Source: Oxalobacteraceae bacterium (GTDB lineage Bacteria > Pseudomonadota > Gammaproteobacteria > Burkholderiales > Burkholderiaceae_D). Taken from it: a DNA stretch of 22,307 nucleotides. Positions 1 through 7,375 of the stretch are shown one piece after another; positions within the stretch are counted from its first letter, which is position 1; the number at the start of each line of letters is the position of its first letter. The stretch is taken from the NCBI GenBank assembly GCA_027485535.1, contig JAIXQV010000055.1, positions 1 through 22,307 on the forward strand, given 5' to 3'. The notes under the pieces are model-generated. The model did no database searches, was not told where the DNA came from, and saw only the letters and a program-made list of their open reading frames with translations. A program made the position numbers and the translations under genes.

Positions 1-834
1 ATCCATACGCGTTTTACCCGTGGCCAGATTTGCCGTGCTACCGACCCTCGGGTGTGTGCGCAGTGCCGCAGCGAACGGCCCAATCAATTACAACGCATGG
101 TGTCAGCGAGTGCTGTACGCCAGTTTCGGGCGCAAGTGGCGATTGGATTCAAGCGTCACAAGACGGTATTCGTCTCTGATTTTTTACGACGGAATGTAGC
201 GCGGACACTAGGTCCCGGCCCCTGGGGCGTTACCGTACATAACTTCATCGACACACATCATATAGAGGCTGCGCGAAATATCACCGGCAAAAGAACCACC
301 GATAAATTAACCAATGATGACCGCTTACGGGTATTCATCGCCGCCAAGCTCTACCCCGCAAAAGGGGTGGCGCAGTTTCTTGAGGCACTCACGTCTTCAC
401 AGCATCAGCGATTGCATATCCGTGTTGCAGGCGATGGTCCAGACGAGAATGGTCTTCGCGCACGCTTCCCGCAGGTGGATTTTCTTGGCTGGTGTAGCGG
501 TGCCGAGAGCTTGAAGCTAGCCGCTGCTGCCGAGGTTATTGTGGTGCCATCGATTTGTGAAGAGGCATGTGCATCTACCATCATCGAAGGCCTGCTGCTC
601 GGGAAAACCGTCTTTGCGCTAAATCTCGGTGGTACGCCTGAATTACAGATCTATGAATCCGCCCCGATGCAGTTGCGACTCTATCCCGATATGCCAGCAA
701 TGGTGGCTGGCTTGCTCGCGTTTCAGCCCCACTCCGACTTCGCACTTTCACCACGCACACCGATTGGCAGCGCTGAGGCCGCGGGTCGCTTGCTAGCGCT
801 GTACCGTTTGCCACCCGGACCCATCACTCACTGA
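1..834 (+). CDS. GT4-family glycosyltransferase, 5'-truncated by window edge
   Basis: The frame is open from base 1, so the gene begins upstream and the GTG at 52 is not a real start. The visible 277 residues are the C-terminal GT-B half of a GT4 retaining glycosyltransferase. There is a cysteine cluster near the start (C..., CAQC), then a nucleotide-binding fold with 'FIAAKLYPAKGVAQFLEAL' and 'HIRVAGDGPD'. The GT4 E-x7-E signature follows as 'EACASTIIE', then 'GLLLGKTVFALNLGGTPEL'. Such enzymes add a sugar from a nucleotide-sugar donor to a lipid-linked oligosaccharide on the cytoplasmic face of the inner membrane. It is first in a run of closely spaced + strand EPS genes; the next start is 11 nt after its stop. 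Donor and linkage cannot be inferred. The family call is firm from motifs. Confidence 0.88.
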   Translation: MHTRFTRGQICRATDPRVCAQCRSERPNQLQRMVSASAVRQFRAQVAIGFKRHKTVFVSDFLRRNVARTLGPGPWGVTVHNFIDTHHIEAARNITGKRTTDKLTNDDRLRVFIAAKLYPAKGVAQFLEALTSSQHQRLHIRVAGDGPDENGLRARFPQVDFLGWCSGAESLKLAAAAEVIVVPSICEEACASTIIEGLLLGKTVFALNLGGTPELQIYESAPMQLRLYPDMPAMVAGLLAFQPHSDFALSPRTPIGSAEAAGRLLALYRLPPGPITH

Positions 835-845
835 GAACTATCGCT

Positions 846-1613
846 ATGCCCTATCCCACTATCTCGGTGATCACCTGTACTCGCAATAGCGAGCCCTGGC
901 TGGCAGACTCCATTACCTCGGTACTGAAGCAGAGGTCGGTGTCAGTAGACTACATCTTTGTCGATGGCGGATCCAGCGATGGCACGCTAGAACGCATACG
1001 TTCGTTAAAGCGACCTTACACACTCATTGAAAACATGCAGGGTGGTATCAGCGAAGCGATGAATGCCGGTATTGAAGCAGCGCGTGGCGAGATTATTGCG
1101 CACCTGCACTCGGATGACTTTTATTTGCATGACGATGTCTTGCACACCGTAGCAAAAACATTCCAGCAATACCACTGTCGTTGGCTGTACGGTCGCACGA
1201 TGCGCTGCATTGATGGTCACTTGTTACCCGAGGGCTTCGTCGCGCCAGCGTTCAGCCAGGCGCAGCTCCTGCGTGGAAACTTCATCCCGCATCCCGCTAC
1301 CTTTATGACACGCGAGTTGATCTGGCGCGCCGGTGGATTTGACCCGCGCCTGCGCTACGCGATGGACTATGACTTATGGCTGAGGCTCTCACACTTGGCA
1401 ACACCAATTGCCTTGCCCCAGCCGCTAGCTGCATTTCGCGAGCACGCCGGTAGTCTCTCGACGCGTGAACGCGCACAAGCGATGCGCGAAGATCTGAAAG
1501 TCAGGCTAGCGCATACCGGTATCGATCCCATCGCGCGCGCCATGCACCTGCTGCGATATGCAGTACGGCGCCAGCGCGCAAAATTAGCCACACCCGAGGT
1601 CGTTCATGCGTGA
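846..1613 (+). CDS. GT2-family glycosyltransferase (WcaA-like)
   Basis: This 255-residue protein is an inverting GT-A enzyme of family GT2. The N-terminus 'ISVITCTRNSEPWLADSITSVLKQ' is the standard GT2 opening. It is followed by 'FVDGGSSDGT' around residues 38-47 for nucleotide binding and the metal-binding acidic motif 'HSDD' at residues 88-91. A downstream 'GGFDPRLRYAMDYDLWLRL' segment matches the acceptor-side ED/DYDLW region of this group. It has no membrane segments, so it probably acts in the cytoplasm on the growing EPS repeat unit. No strong Shine-Dalgarno sequence is visible before the ATG at 846, and translation may be coupled to the gene upstream, which ends 11 nt earlier. Its last 8 bases overlap the next gene. 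The sugar specificity is unknown. Confidence 0.92.
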   Translation: MPYPTISVITCTRNSEPWLADSITSVLKQRSVSVDYIFVDGGSSDGTLERIRSLKRPYTLIENMQGGISEAMNAGIEAARGEIIAHLHSDDFYLHDDVLHTVAKTFQQYHCRWLYGRTMRCIDGHLLPEGFVAPAFSQAQLLRGNFIPHPATFMTRELIWRAGGFDPRLRYAMDYDLWLRLSHLATPIALPQPLAAFREHAGSLSTRERAQAMREDLKVRLAHTGIDPIARAMHLLRYAVRRQRAKLATPEVVHA

Positions 1614-2502
1614 CTTTGCGCTGATTCTTGCAACTGTCGGCCGTACGGTCGAGCTCAACCGATTATTCGATACGCTGGCGGCGCAAAGCTATCGAGATTT
1701 TGAGGTCATCGTGGTTGATCAAAACTCTGATGATCGGCTGCTGCCGATACTGCACCGGGCGCGCTATCTGGGCCTGATATTGCGACACCTGCGGCACTCG
1801 CCACCGAATCTGGCACTGGCCCGTAACGCCGGCATCGCCGCCGCTGATGCGCGCTGGATTGGCTTTCCGGATGACGATTGCTGGTATCAACCACAAACGC
1901 TCGCGCGAATTGCGCTACGCACACGCCGATTCGATCGGCCGCAGGGTATTGTCACGCGTTGGGTAGAGCAGGATCCTGCGCATACGCCAGCGGCATTGAG
2001 TTGGGAGCGTTCATCACGTTTTCGTGATCTTCCGGTATCGTCAATCACACTCTTCTTTCATCGCGAACTACTGGAGCGCATTGGTGGCTTCGATGGACGG
2101 CTAGGTGTTGGCCAATGGTTCGGCGCTGGCGAAGAAACCGACATCGTGCTGCGCGCGCTGCGCGCGGGTGCACGACTCGTATACGAACCCGGTGCACTGG
2201 TACATCACCGTATAGATACGACGAGCAGCACGCCTAGCCTTGTGATGCGAAGCGCTGCGAAGACGCGCGCTCGAGGTACTGGCGCTATGTATGCCAAGCA
2301 CCGGCTCCCGTTGTGGGTCATTGCACGAGGCTTGATGTCACCACTCATCAAGCCGCTAGCGCGCGGACAACTCGGCCCACAGCTGGCGCATGGCGCAGCG
2401 ATCACTCAAGGGCGCTGGCAGGGTTGGTTGCGCTGGTGGTCATTGCACGGGGCCGATACCGCGCGTACCTTATCTGATAGCGCTATGCTGCGTCGCCAAT
2501 GA
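1606..2502 (+). CDS. GT2-family glycosyltransferase with galactosyltransferase-like C-terminal region
   Basis: This 298-residue GT2 enzyme starts inside the end of the preceding gene (ATGCGTGA overlap, 1606-1613), which implies translational coupling. 'ALILATVGRTVELNRLFDTLAAQSY' and 'EVIVVDQNSDD' form the donor-binding half. 'FPDDDCWY' at about residues 87-94 is the DxD-type metal site. 'IGGFDGRLG' and 'GAGEETDIVLRALRAGARLVYEP' resemble the C-terminal acceptor motif of Glyco_transf_7C/galactosyltransferase-type GT2 proteins. It is probably a cytosolic or peripheral enzyme that extends the EPS repeat unit. The C-terminal ~90 residues are arginine-rich and may sit against the membrane, which is an inference. 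The gene ends in a 4-nt ATGA overlap with the deacetylase gene. The exact sugar added is not predictable. Confidence 0.9.
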   Translation: MRDFALILATVGRTVELNRLFDTLAAQSYRDFEVIVVDQNSDDRLLPILHRARYLGLILRHLRHSPPNLALARNAGIAAADARWIGFPDDDCWYQPQTLARIALRTRRFDRPQGIVTRWVEQDPAHTPAALSWERSSRFRDLPVSSITLFFHRELLERIGGFDGRLGVGQWFGAGEETDIVLRALRAGARLVYEPGALVHHRIDTTSSTPSLVMRSAAKTRARGTGAMYAKHRLPLWVIARGLMSPLIKPLARGQLGPQLAHGAAITQGRWQGWLRWWSLHGADTARTLSDSAMLRRQ

Positions 2503-3260
2503 GTGCACTGCCGCGCTTCTCTATGTCGGTGGACGATGGCCACCCGCTTGATCTGCGCATGGCAGATCTGCTTCAATCGCATGAAATAAAAGCGACTTTT
2601 TACCTACCCATAACGAATCAGGAAGGTGCGCCCGTACTTTCGGCTGCCAGTATGCGCGAGCTGTCACGATCATTCGAAGTTGGGTCGCATACTCGTTCAC
2701 ACCGATTTTTGAATACTCTGCACGGCGCCGAGGCCTGGCGAGAGATTATCGACGGTAAGCAGCAGTTGCAAGACCAGCTCGGCGAAGAGGTAGAGGGCTT
2801 TTGCTACCCTGGTGGACGCTACCACCACCTGCACAAGCTACAGGTACGCTCGGCCGGCTTTCGCTACGCTCGTACGACACAAAATCTGCGTATCGACCTG
2901 GAATTTCCATTGTATGAAATGCCAACGACTGCGCAGTTCTATCCGCATACGCGCTCGGTATTCTTTCGTAATTTCATCTCGCAGCGGCATTGGCGTAAAC
3001 GTAGCGAAGCACTCAGCGTCTCACTTGCTTCGGACGACTGGTTGATTCGACTTCAAACCTTGCTGGATCTCGCCATCGAGCAACGTGGCGTGTTTCATTT
3101 GTGGTGTCACTCGATTGATATTGAAAAGCTTCAGCTGTGGAATCAACTCGATGACTTTTTATCTCGCGTTACACGCCAGATTGGAAAAGATCAACGCGTG
3201 CACAACCGTGATCTGATCGCAGCAGGATCCGACGTCTCTACCGTGGATAGTAGTCAGTAA
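2499..3260 (+). CDS. NodB-type polysaccharide deacetylase (CE4)
   Basis: This 253-residue protein carries the NodB homology fold. 'SVDDG' at residues 10-14 is motif 1 (catalytic base and metal aspartates). 'HTRSH' at 64-68 is motif 2, the two metal-ligand histidines. 'FCYPGGRY' at 101-108 is motif 3, and 'FHLWCHSIDIE' near 199-209 supplies the motif 5 histidine. CE4 enzymes remove N- or O-acetyl groups from glycans with a divalent metal. There is no signal peptide, so the protein appears cytoplasmic, acting on a lipid-linked intermediate or precursor rather than on exported polymer. It overlaps the upstream glycosyltransferase by ATGA (2499-2502), so it is part of the same transcription unit. 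The true substrate is unknown. Confidence 0.92.
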   Translation: MSALPRFSMSVDDGHPLDLRMADLLQSHEIKATFYLPITNQEGAPVLSAASMRELSRSFEVGSHTRSHRFLNTLHGAEAWREIIDGKQQLQDQLGEEVEGFCYPGGRYHHLHKLQVRSAGFRYARTTQNLRIDLEFPLYEMPTTAQFYPHTRSVFFRNFISQRHWRKRSEALSVSLASDDWLIRLQTLLDLAIEQRGVFHLWCHSIDIEKLQLWNQLDDFLSRVTRQIGKDQRVHNRDLIAAGSDVSTVDSSQ

Positions 3261-3288
3261 TCGTAGCAAGATGTATTTGATGTAAAGG

Positions 3289-3390
3289 CATTCAATGCCA
3301 AGAAATTCAATAGCGAGGAACCTCATGCAAAGTGAATCAATGACCAGCGATTCAATACCCAGTGATTCGATGACTACTCATTCAGAGGCA
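3289..3390 (+). repeat. 15-nt tandem array across the start of the WecG-family gene
   Basis: The core ATTCAAT or a close variant recurs at 3290, 3305, 3335, 3350, 3365 and 3380, all in one 15-nt register; only the copy expected at 3320 is degenerate. The clearest three full units are 3331-3345, 3346-3360 and 3361-3375. Because 15 is a multiple of three, the array encodes five-residue repeats (…SES, MTSDS, IPSDS, MTTHS) and places in-frame ATGs at 3295, 3325, 3340 and 3370. A 13-bp palindrome GGCATTCAATGCC sits at 3287-3299 over the first ATG. Confidence 0.85.
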
Positions 3391-4149
3391 AGAATCAATC
3401 GGGTTACGACGACGATTCTGGGTACCCGGATTGATGCGCTCTCATGGGAACAACTGTTAGGCCGTATCGTACGCTGGGCCCAAGCGGGACAGTCTCGAAT
3501 GATCTGCCTTTGCAATGTGCACTCGGTGGTCAGCGCCCAGCATGATGCAGCGCTGGCAAACGCACTAAAGCAAGCGGATCTCAACCTACCTGATGGCGCG
3601 CCTATCGCATGGCTGATGCGGCAACGTAGCTGGCCGGAGCAGCAGCAGCTATCAGGGCCTGATCTGATGTGGCAGCTGATGCGAGAAGCAGAAAAATTAC
3701 AACTCTCTGTGTTTCTGATGGGTGCAACGCCAGCTACCTTGAGTCGCCTCAGGGGGGTGCTAGGTAATGCATTCCCGCAGCTGATGATTGCCGGTAGCCT
3801 GTCACCCCCTTTTCGGCCGCTTAGCGAGCTTGAACAAGGCGGCTTTGTCGATCAAATCAATCGCTCCGCTGCGGGCATCGTGTTGATCGGGCTGGGCTGC
3901 CCCAAGCAAGAAATCTGGATGGCAGAATATGGCAATAAGATTAGCGCGGTCATGGTGGGTGTTGGCGCAGCCTTTGATTATCACGCTGGTAGCTTGCGCC
4001 GAGCGCCACCTGCCTGGCAGCGTATCGGTCTTGAATGGTTATACCGTCTACTGCAAGAACCGCGCAGACTTGCGCGACGTTATCTGCTGACGAATACTCT
4101 ATTTTTGCTGGCGCTGCCGGCTGAGCTTTGGCGATCGCGACAGCGCTGA
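3325..4149 (+). CDS. WecG/TagA/CpsF-family glycosyltransferase
   Basis: This GT26-type enzyme (274 aa from the chosen start) has the family landmarks 'CLCNVHSVVSAQ', 'LNLPDGAPIAWLMR', 'SVFLMGATPATLSRL' and 'IGLGCPKQEIWMAEY'. Family members transfer ManNAc, ManNAcA, glucuronic acid or similar sugars to lipid-linked acceptors at the inner membrane. Start choice is uncertain. ATG at 3325 has GAGGAA five bases upstream and is preferred. ATG at 3295 also has an AAGG at fair spacing and would add ten residues. Further in-frame ATGs lie at 3340 and 3370. All sit in a 15-nt tandem array, so the first ~25 residues (Ser/Thr/Asp-rich) are repeat-derived and lie outside the catalytic domain. The 3' end overlaps the convergent beta-helix gene by 51 bp. 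Confidence 0.9.
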   Translation: MQSESMTSDSIPSDSMTTHSEARINRVTTTILGTRIDALSWEQLLGRIVRWAQAGQSRMICLCNVHSVVSAQHDAALANALKQADLNLPDGAPIAWLMRQRSWPEQQQLSGPDLMWQLMREAEKLQLSVFLMGATPATLSRLRGVLGNAFPQLMIAGSLSPPFRPLSELEQGGFVDQINRSAAGIVLIGLGCPKQEIWMAEYGNKISAVMVGVGAAFDYHAGSLRRAPPAWQRIGLEWLYRLLQEPRRLARRYLLTNTLFLLALPAELWRSRQR

Positions 4150-5754
4150 TCGCGTGGCGTCTTGCTCGTCTGCGATTCGTGATCGCCAAGCGGTGATATC
4201 CAGCATACCCATGCCCTCGACTTCGGCAAATCGTTTCGGTGGGTTCTGGTAGTCATTTGCGCTAAAGTCGGCAAAGCGTTTGACATAGGCACTCCCGTGT
4301 CGGCTCCAGAGTCGATAGACCGGCACCTCGCCCGGACTGCTGAATTGATTTTGATAGACCTGATTCCCTGAAATACTCGCAAATGGTGCGGTCTCGTTAA
4401 ATAAAACATGCTCATGCCGGTTGCTGATGAACCGGTTTGCCACAATTTGATTATCAAACGCGTTGTGCAGCTCGATACCGCCGCCGTTGTTCTCAAGATG
4501 ATTGGCGTATACCCTGACGCCGTTAGCAAAATCATCGAGATAGATGCCGTGGGCGCTACGCCCAGCAAGACCATTGACGCGGTTGCGCTCGATCACTGTA
4601 TTCAAGCGCTTCCGGTCCCGCGCAAAGGTGTAAATACCGCCACAATCCGACAAACGCAAGCAGGCGCGCTCTATCACGTTATCTGATACTCGCGCGTCGC
4701 GAAACACCCGGATACCAATATAGGCGGCATCGCGGATCTGGTTACGCTCGACGAGTACATCGCGTGCTGACTCGAACACGATCACGCCTTTTGACCGTCG
4801 TGGCATGCCAAGCATGCCAATACCTTCGAACTTGCTATCGCTGACTGAGATTGCCCGCGCATCGTCGTCTGCACGTACGCCGTGTTGCTGACTGCCTTTC
4901 ACCCACAGGCTTTGCACACGTGCGCCATGCCCCAGCAATAGCGCTTCCTCAGCGCTATTCATGATCTCGGTATCGCGCACCACCAGATTTTGGCTACCGC
5001 TGCCATCAATACCGACACTCGCGCCGAAAATTCGAACGTCAACGATCGTAACGGCCTGCGATCCGCGTGCATCAATCGCACGTGAACGCGGTGATGCCCA
5101 GGCACGGCCCTCGGGTGATTTACCATCGCTCGGCCACACATACAGCAAACCATCATGCCACGCCCATTCGCCGGGTGAATCCAGCATCCAACGCATGCCT
5201 TCAAGGTAAAACTCGGTCTCCGGCAGCAAGCCGAAGCCTTCATCATCACCCGGCGCCAGTGTCAATAAACCCGCTTGGTAGCCGGCTACTGCACGGCTTT
5301 GTATCAACCAGTCTGCTGCGCGCCAGATAACACTCGCGTGGCTGAGATCATCAGTGGGTAAACTAACCCGTAGCTGTTGAGGCGACTGCCGTTTACCCTT
5401 GAGCCAAGGGGAGGAGGAATTCGGGTGGTGTGCCAGCGTGATGAAGTCATCACCCAGTTGCAACTGCGATGGCCTGAATGATGCGCTGGCAACCCAAACC
5501 TGTGGCTGACGCGGATCGCGCGCCCAGCCCTTGATCGGGACTGCCGGCGTCAATGTCGCTTTGCCACAGCTTCCTGCCGTGCGAACTGTGACGTGACGAG
5601 CATGAACCAACTTCAATTCGCCGCTATACACAGCACCACAATCCAGCCATAGCGTCTCATGATCGGGCACCACAACCGGCATCGGCCGTATCGTCTGAGC
5701 GTTAGCGCATAGACTTGATAAGTACAGGAGAAGTAAGACTGGGTAGTGCGCCAT
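4099..5754 (-). CDS. Secreted right-handed parallel beta-helix protein
   Basis: This 551-residue protein begins with a Sec-type signal peptide ('MAHYPVLLLLYLSSLCANA', probable cleavage after ANA) and is therefore periplasmic or extracellular. Residues ~220-500 are a ladder of imperfect ~22-residue rungs typical of PbH1/pectate-lyase-like right-handed beta-helices, for example 'VTIVDVRIFG', 'VLVERNQIRDAAYIGI', 'TVIERNRVNGL' and 'VRVYANHLENNGGGIEL'. EPS loci often carry such proteins as polysaccharide lyases or C5-epimerases (AlgG-like), but no catalytic residues could be assigned. An in-frame TAG lies just upstream, so the ATG at 5754 is the first possible start; its ribosome-binding site is weak. 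It lies downstream of the GH16 gene but is separated by a terminator, so it may have its own promoter. Its 3' end overlaps the WecG-family gene on the other strand. Confidence 0.82.
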   Translation of the reverse strand: MAHYPVLLLLYLSSLCANAQTIRPMPVVVPDHETLWLDCGAVYSGELKLVHARHVTVRTAGSCGKATLTPAVPIKGWARDPRQPQVWVASASFRPSQLQLGDDFITLAHHPNSSSPWLKGKRQSPQQLRVSLPTDDLSHASVIWRAADWLIQSRAVAGYQAGLLTLAPGDDEGFGLLPETEFYLEGMRWMLDSPGEWAWHDGLLYVWPSDGKSPEGRAWASPRSRAIDARGSQAVTIVDVRIFGASVGIDGSGSQNLVVRDTEIMNSAEEALLLGHGARVQSLWVKGSQQHGVRADDDARAISVSDSKFEGIGMLGMPRRSKGVIVFESARDVLVERNQIRDAAYIGIRVFRDARVSDNVIERACLRLSDCGGIYTFARDRKRLNTVIERNRVNGLAGRSAHGIYLDDFANGVRVYANHLENNGGGIELHNAFDNQIVANRFISNRHEHVLFNETAPFASISGNQVYQNQFSSPGEVPVYRLWSRHGSAYVKRFADFSANDYQNPPKRFAEVEGMGMLDITAWRSRIADEQDATRSALSRSPKLSRQRQQK

Positions 5755-5803
5755 GTTCTACAGAATCATGGCGCAGTCAGCGCGAGGCGCTTTACAGAAA
5801 AAC

Positions 5804-5830
5804 AAAAAAAGGCCAGCACGAAGCTGGCCT
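5804..5830 (-). terminator. Rho-independent terminator after the GH16 gene
   Basis: Read on the - strand, AGGCCAGC-TTCGT-GCTGGCCT forms a perfect 8-bp stem with a 5-nt loop (5810-5830). It is followed by a run of seven T residues (5810-5804). It lies 55 bp after the GH16 stop codon and 50 bp before the beta-helix start, so it should separate the two genes transcriptionally. Confidence 0.9.
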
Positions 5831-5836
5831 ATCAAG

Positions 5837-5855
5837 CATCCGGCATCACCGGATG
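5837..5855 (-). other. Extra stem-loop between GH16 stop and terminator
   Basis: CATCCGG (5837-5843) and CCGGATG (5849-5855) form a perfect 7-bp inverted repeat with a 5-nt loop. It lies between the GH16 stop codon and the main terminator and has no T-run of its own. It could protect the transcript 3' end or assist termination. Confidence 0.6.
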
Positions 5856-5884
5856 GATTCACCCACCACCAAAAACTTAGCGGA

Positions 5885-6949
5885 TTACAACTTCCAGGCC
5901 CGTACGTAATTGACTTCGTACGAGTTGGCGATACCTGTCGGCGTGGTGTTGTCTGGCTGCCCGGACGCACTGCCATACCAAAGGTCGAGCATGAGGTACA
6001 TCGGGTCAGGCATGGCCACCGCTTTGCTGTATACCGCCTTGCCATCGAAGTAGAAGGTTTGCATACCCGCTTCCCACTTCAGCGCGTATTTATGAAATGC
6101 CGCAGACAAGTCACTGGTCACCATGGTCTTGGTACCGCCCAGCTGGCCAGCATCAATCCAGATCGTTGCTGCATAAGCAGTCGGATGGAAGTTAGCGTCC
6201 GACCAGCCGCTGTTCGGCCCGCCACCGGCATACGCTTCCATGATGTCGATCTCAGGACGCCGGGTACCGATATGGTTGAATAACCAGAACGCAGGCCAAG
6301 TACCTTTACCGATGGGAAGCTTGGCTTCGATTTCAAAGAAGCCGTAGGTCTGGTAGTACTTGCCATCAGTATCAATGGTGCGATTGAAGAATTTGCCGGT
6401 AGCATCGCGCTGTGGCCAAATTTTCAGGCTACCGTTCGATACCGCGTAGTTCTTCGTCGGATTGGACGCCTCGTACCAAATCTTGTCGTTCCACTTGGCC
6501 GTATCAAGCGCAGTACCAGTGAATTCATCAGCGAACAGCATGGTGAACGTGCCGCTCTGACCAAACGGCTGCGGATTGACAGTCGCGGTTGAACCCGTAG
6601 AGGTACTGGTTGAGCCCGAGGTGCTAGTTCCAGTGGTGTTTCCAGTGGTAGTTCCTGTGGTGGTTCCAGTGGTACTCGTGCTGCCAGTTGTCGTGCCACC
6701 AGTAGCGGTACCCGTAGTTGTGCCGCCGGTTGTTGATGTCGCTGGGGTGGTGCTAACTGTTGCAGTTTGTGCAGCGCCGTTTGCTAACTTGGTGCTTGCG
6801 CTTGCTGATACGAGGTTGCCATTGGCATCGAGGGTGTACTGCGCAGTTCCGGAGCCAGCGCCACAAGCGGTCAGCATCACTGATACACCCGTTAAGGCAG
6901 TCAGCGAAAGCGCACGCATGGCGGTGACGTCAAATGACACTTTTAACAT
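5885..6949 (-). CDS. GH16-family endo-glucanase-like lipoprotein
   Basis: From the ATG at 6949 (GGGAG nine bases upstream) the protein has 354 residues. Residues 1-29 form a lipoprotein signal peptide with lipobox L-T-A-C and lipidated Cys29. A Thr/Gly/Ser-rich low-complexity linker follows at ~65-123. The GH16 jelly-roll catalytic domain starts near 'FTMLFADEFTG', with 'YGFFEIEAKLPIGKGTWPAFWLFNHIG' and the retaining-glycosidase motif 'EIDIME' (Glu233 nucleophile, Glu238 acid/base). GH16 enzymes cut beta-1,3, beta-1,4 or related glucans and galactans; EPS-locus members such as ExoK trim the exported polymer. The long linker would let the enzyme reach out from its membrane anchor. An in-frame codon at 6988 adds 13 residues without a good ribosome-binding site. 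A terminator follows. Confidence 0.93.
   Translation of the reverse strand: MLKVSFDVTAMRALSLTALTGVSVMLTACGAGSGTAQYTLDANGNLVSASASTKLANGAAQTATVSTTPATSTTGGTTTGTATGGTTTGSTSTTGTTTGTTTGNTTGTSTSGSTSTSTGSTATVNPQPFGQSGTFTMLFADEFTGTALDTAKWNDKIWYEASNPTKNYAVSNGSLKIWPQRDATGKFFNRTIDTDGKYYQTYGFFEIEAKLPIGKGTWPAFWLFNHIGTRRPEIDIMEAYAGGGPNSGWSDANFHPTAYAATIWIDAGQLGGTKTMVTSDLSAAFHKYALKWEAGMQTFYFDGKAVYSKAVAMPDPMYLMLDLWYGSASGQPDNTTPTGIANSYEVNYVRAWKL
6581..6757 (-). repeat. Thr/Gly/Ser low-complexity linker coding repeats in the GH16 gene
   Basis: About 59 codons encode almost only Thr, Gly and Ser in TTG/GTT/STS patterns. At DNA level this is a degenerate short-period repeat (ACCACTGG/ACTGGAAC-like units on the - strand). 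Such repeats can change length by slippage and so alter tether length between the lipid anchor and the catalytic domain. Confidence 0.8.
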
Positions 6950-6998
6950 CAAGTAGTTCTCCCACGTAAATTTTGTGATCCCAAACACGAGATCGCAT

Positions 6999-7010
6999 AC
7001 AAGTGCTTGT
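6999..7010. promoter_or_regulatory. 12-bp dyad upstream of the GH16 gene
   Basis: ACAAG-TG-CTTGT is a perfect 5-bp-arm inverted repeat. It lies about 50 bp upstream of the preferred GH16 start, in the expected promoter/5' UTR zone. It is a possible operator half-pair; no regulator is identified. Confidence 0.35.
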
Positions 7011-7073
7011 GTCAGAGCATTGCTTTACGAAAAGAGTTCAAAGGAGAATTGAAAAAGTTTTTCTGCGGAAAGA

Positions 7074-7094
7074 TTTGCCAATGAACGTGGCAAA
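7074..7094. promoter_or_regulatory. 21-bp inverted repeat upstream of the GH16 gene (candidate operator)
   Basis: TTTGCCA (7074-7080) and TGGCAAA (7088-7094) form a perfect 7-bp inverted repeat with a 7-nt centre, giving one site per helical turn and a half. It lies ~125 bp upstream of the GH16 ATG and just before the 13-nt array. It resembles a dimeric transcription-factor site. The cognate protein is unknown. Confidence 0.45.
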
Positions 7095-7149
7095 GGAAAA
7101 TCTGTGAGCTACAGCGCCTAGGCAGTAGAAAGCCGCCTACTTATTCAGC

Positions 7150-7370
7150 GAGGAATAAAGGTGAGGAATAAAGGCGAGCGATGAAGAGGATTTCTAGCGT
7201 AGAGCGATCGAAGCACGTGATCGAAGCACGTGATCGAAGCGCATGACCGAAGCGCGTAATCGAAGCGCATGATCGAAGCGCTTGATCGAAGCGAGTGATC
7301 GAGGCGCGTGAGCGACGTGCCTAATCGTAGTAAGTAGTTGGAGCGATGGATTAGAGCGAGAGATCGATGC
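7150..7370. repeat. Degenerate 13-nt tandem repeat array between GMC and GH16 genes
   Basis: Units of exactly 13 nt with consensus GATCGAAGCGCGT run from 7206. The clean copies are 7206-7218, 7219-7231, 7232-7244, 7245-7257, 7258-7270, 7271-7283, 7284-7296 and 7297-7309. Increasingly degenerate copies follow to 7370. The same 13-nt period appears just upstream as GAGGAATAAAGG T/C at 7150-7162 and 7163-7175. Stops recur in all + frames because 13 is not a multiple of three, and no initiated ORF of note runs through it. It is therefore noncoding intergenic sequence ending at the GMC stop codon. Repeats contain CACGTG and CGATCG palindromes. There are no spacers, so it is not a CRISPR array. Confidence 0.92.
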
Positions 7371-7375
7371 TTTTT

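Noticed and set aside
5753..6283. 176-codon + strand ORF
   Set aside because: It crosses the GH16 terminator and runs antisense to the GH16 catalytic domain; the residues look random.
6576..6956. Val/Pro-rich 126-codon + strand ORF
   Set aside because: It is the antisense shadow of the Thr/Gly/Ser linker and signal peptide of the GH16 gene.
7074..7094. Sigma-54 (-24/-12) promoter suggested by TGGCA
   Set aside because: The spacing to a TTGC element is wrong on both strands; the symmetry fits an operator better.
7206..7370. 13-nt array as a CRISPR
   Set aside because: Units abut with no spacers, are far shorter than CRISPR repeats, and no cas gene is nearby.
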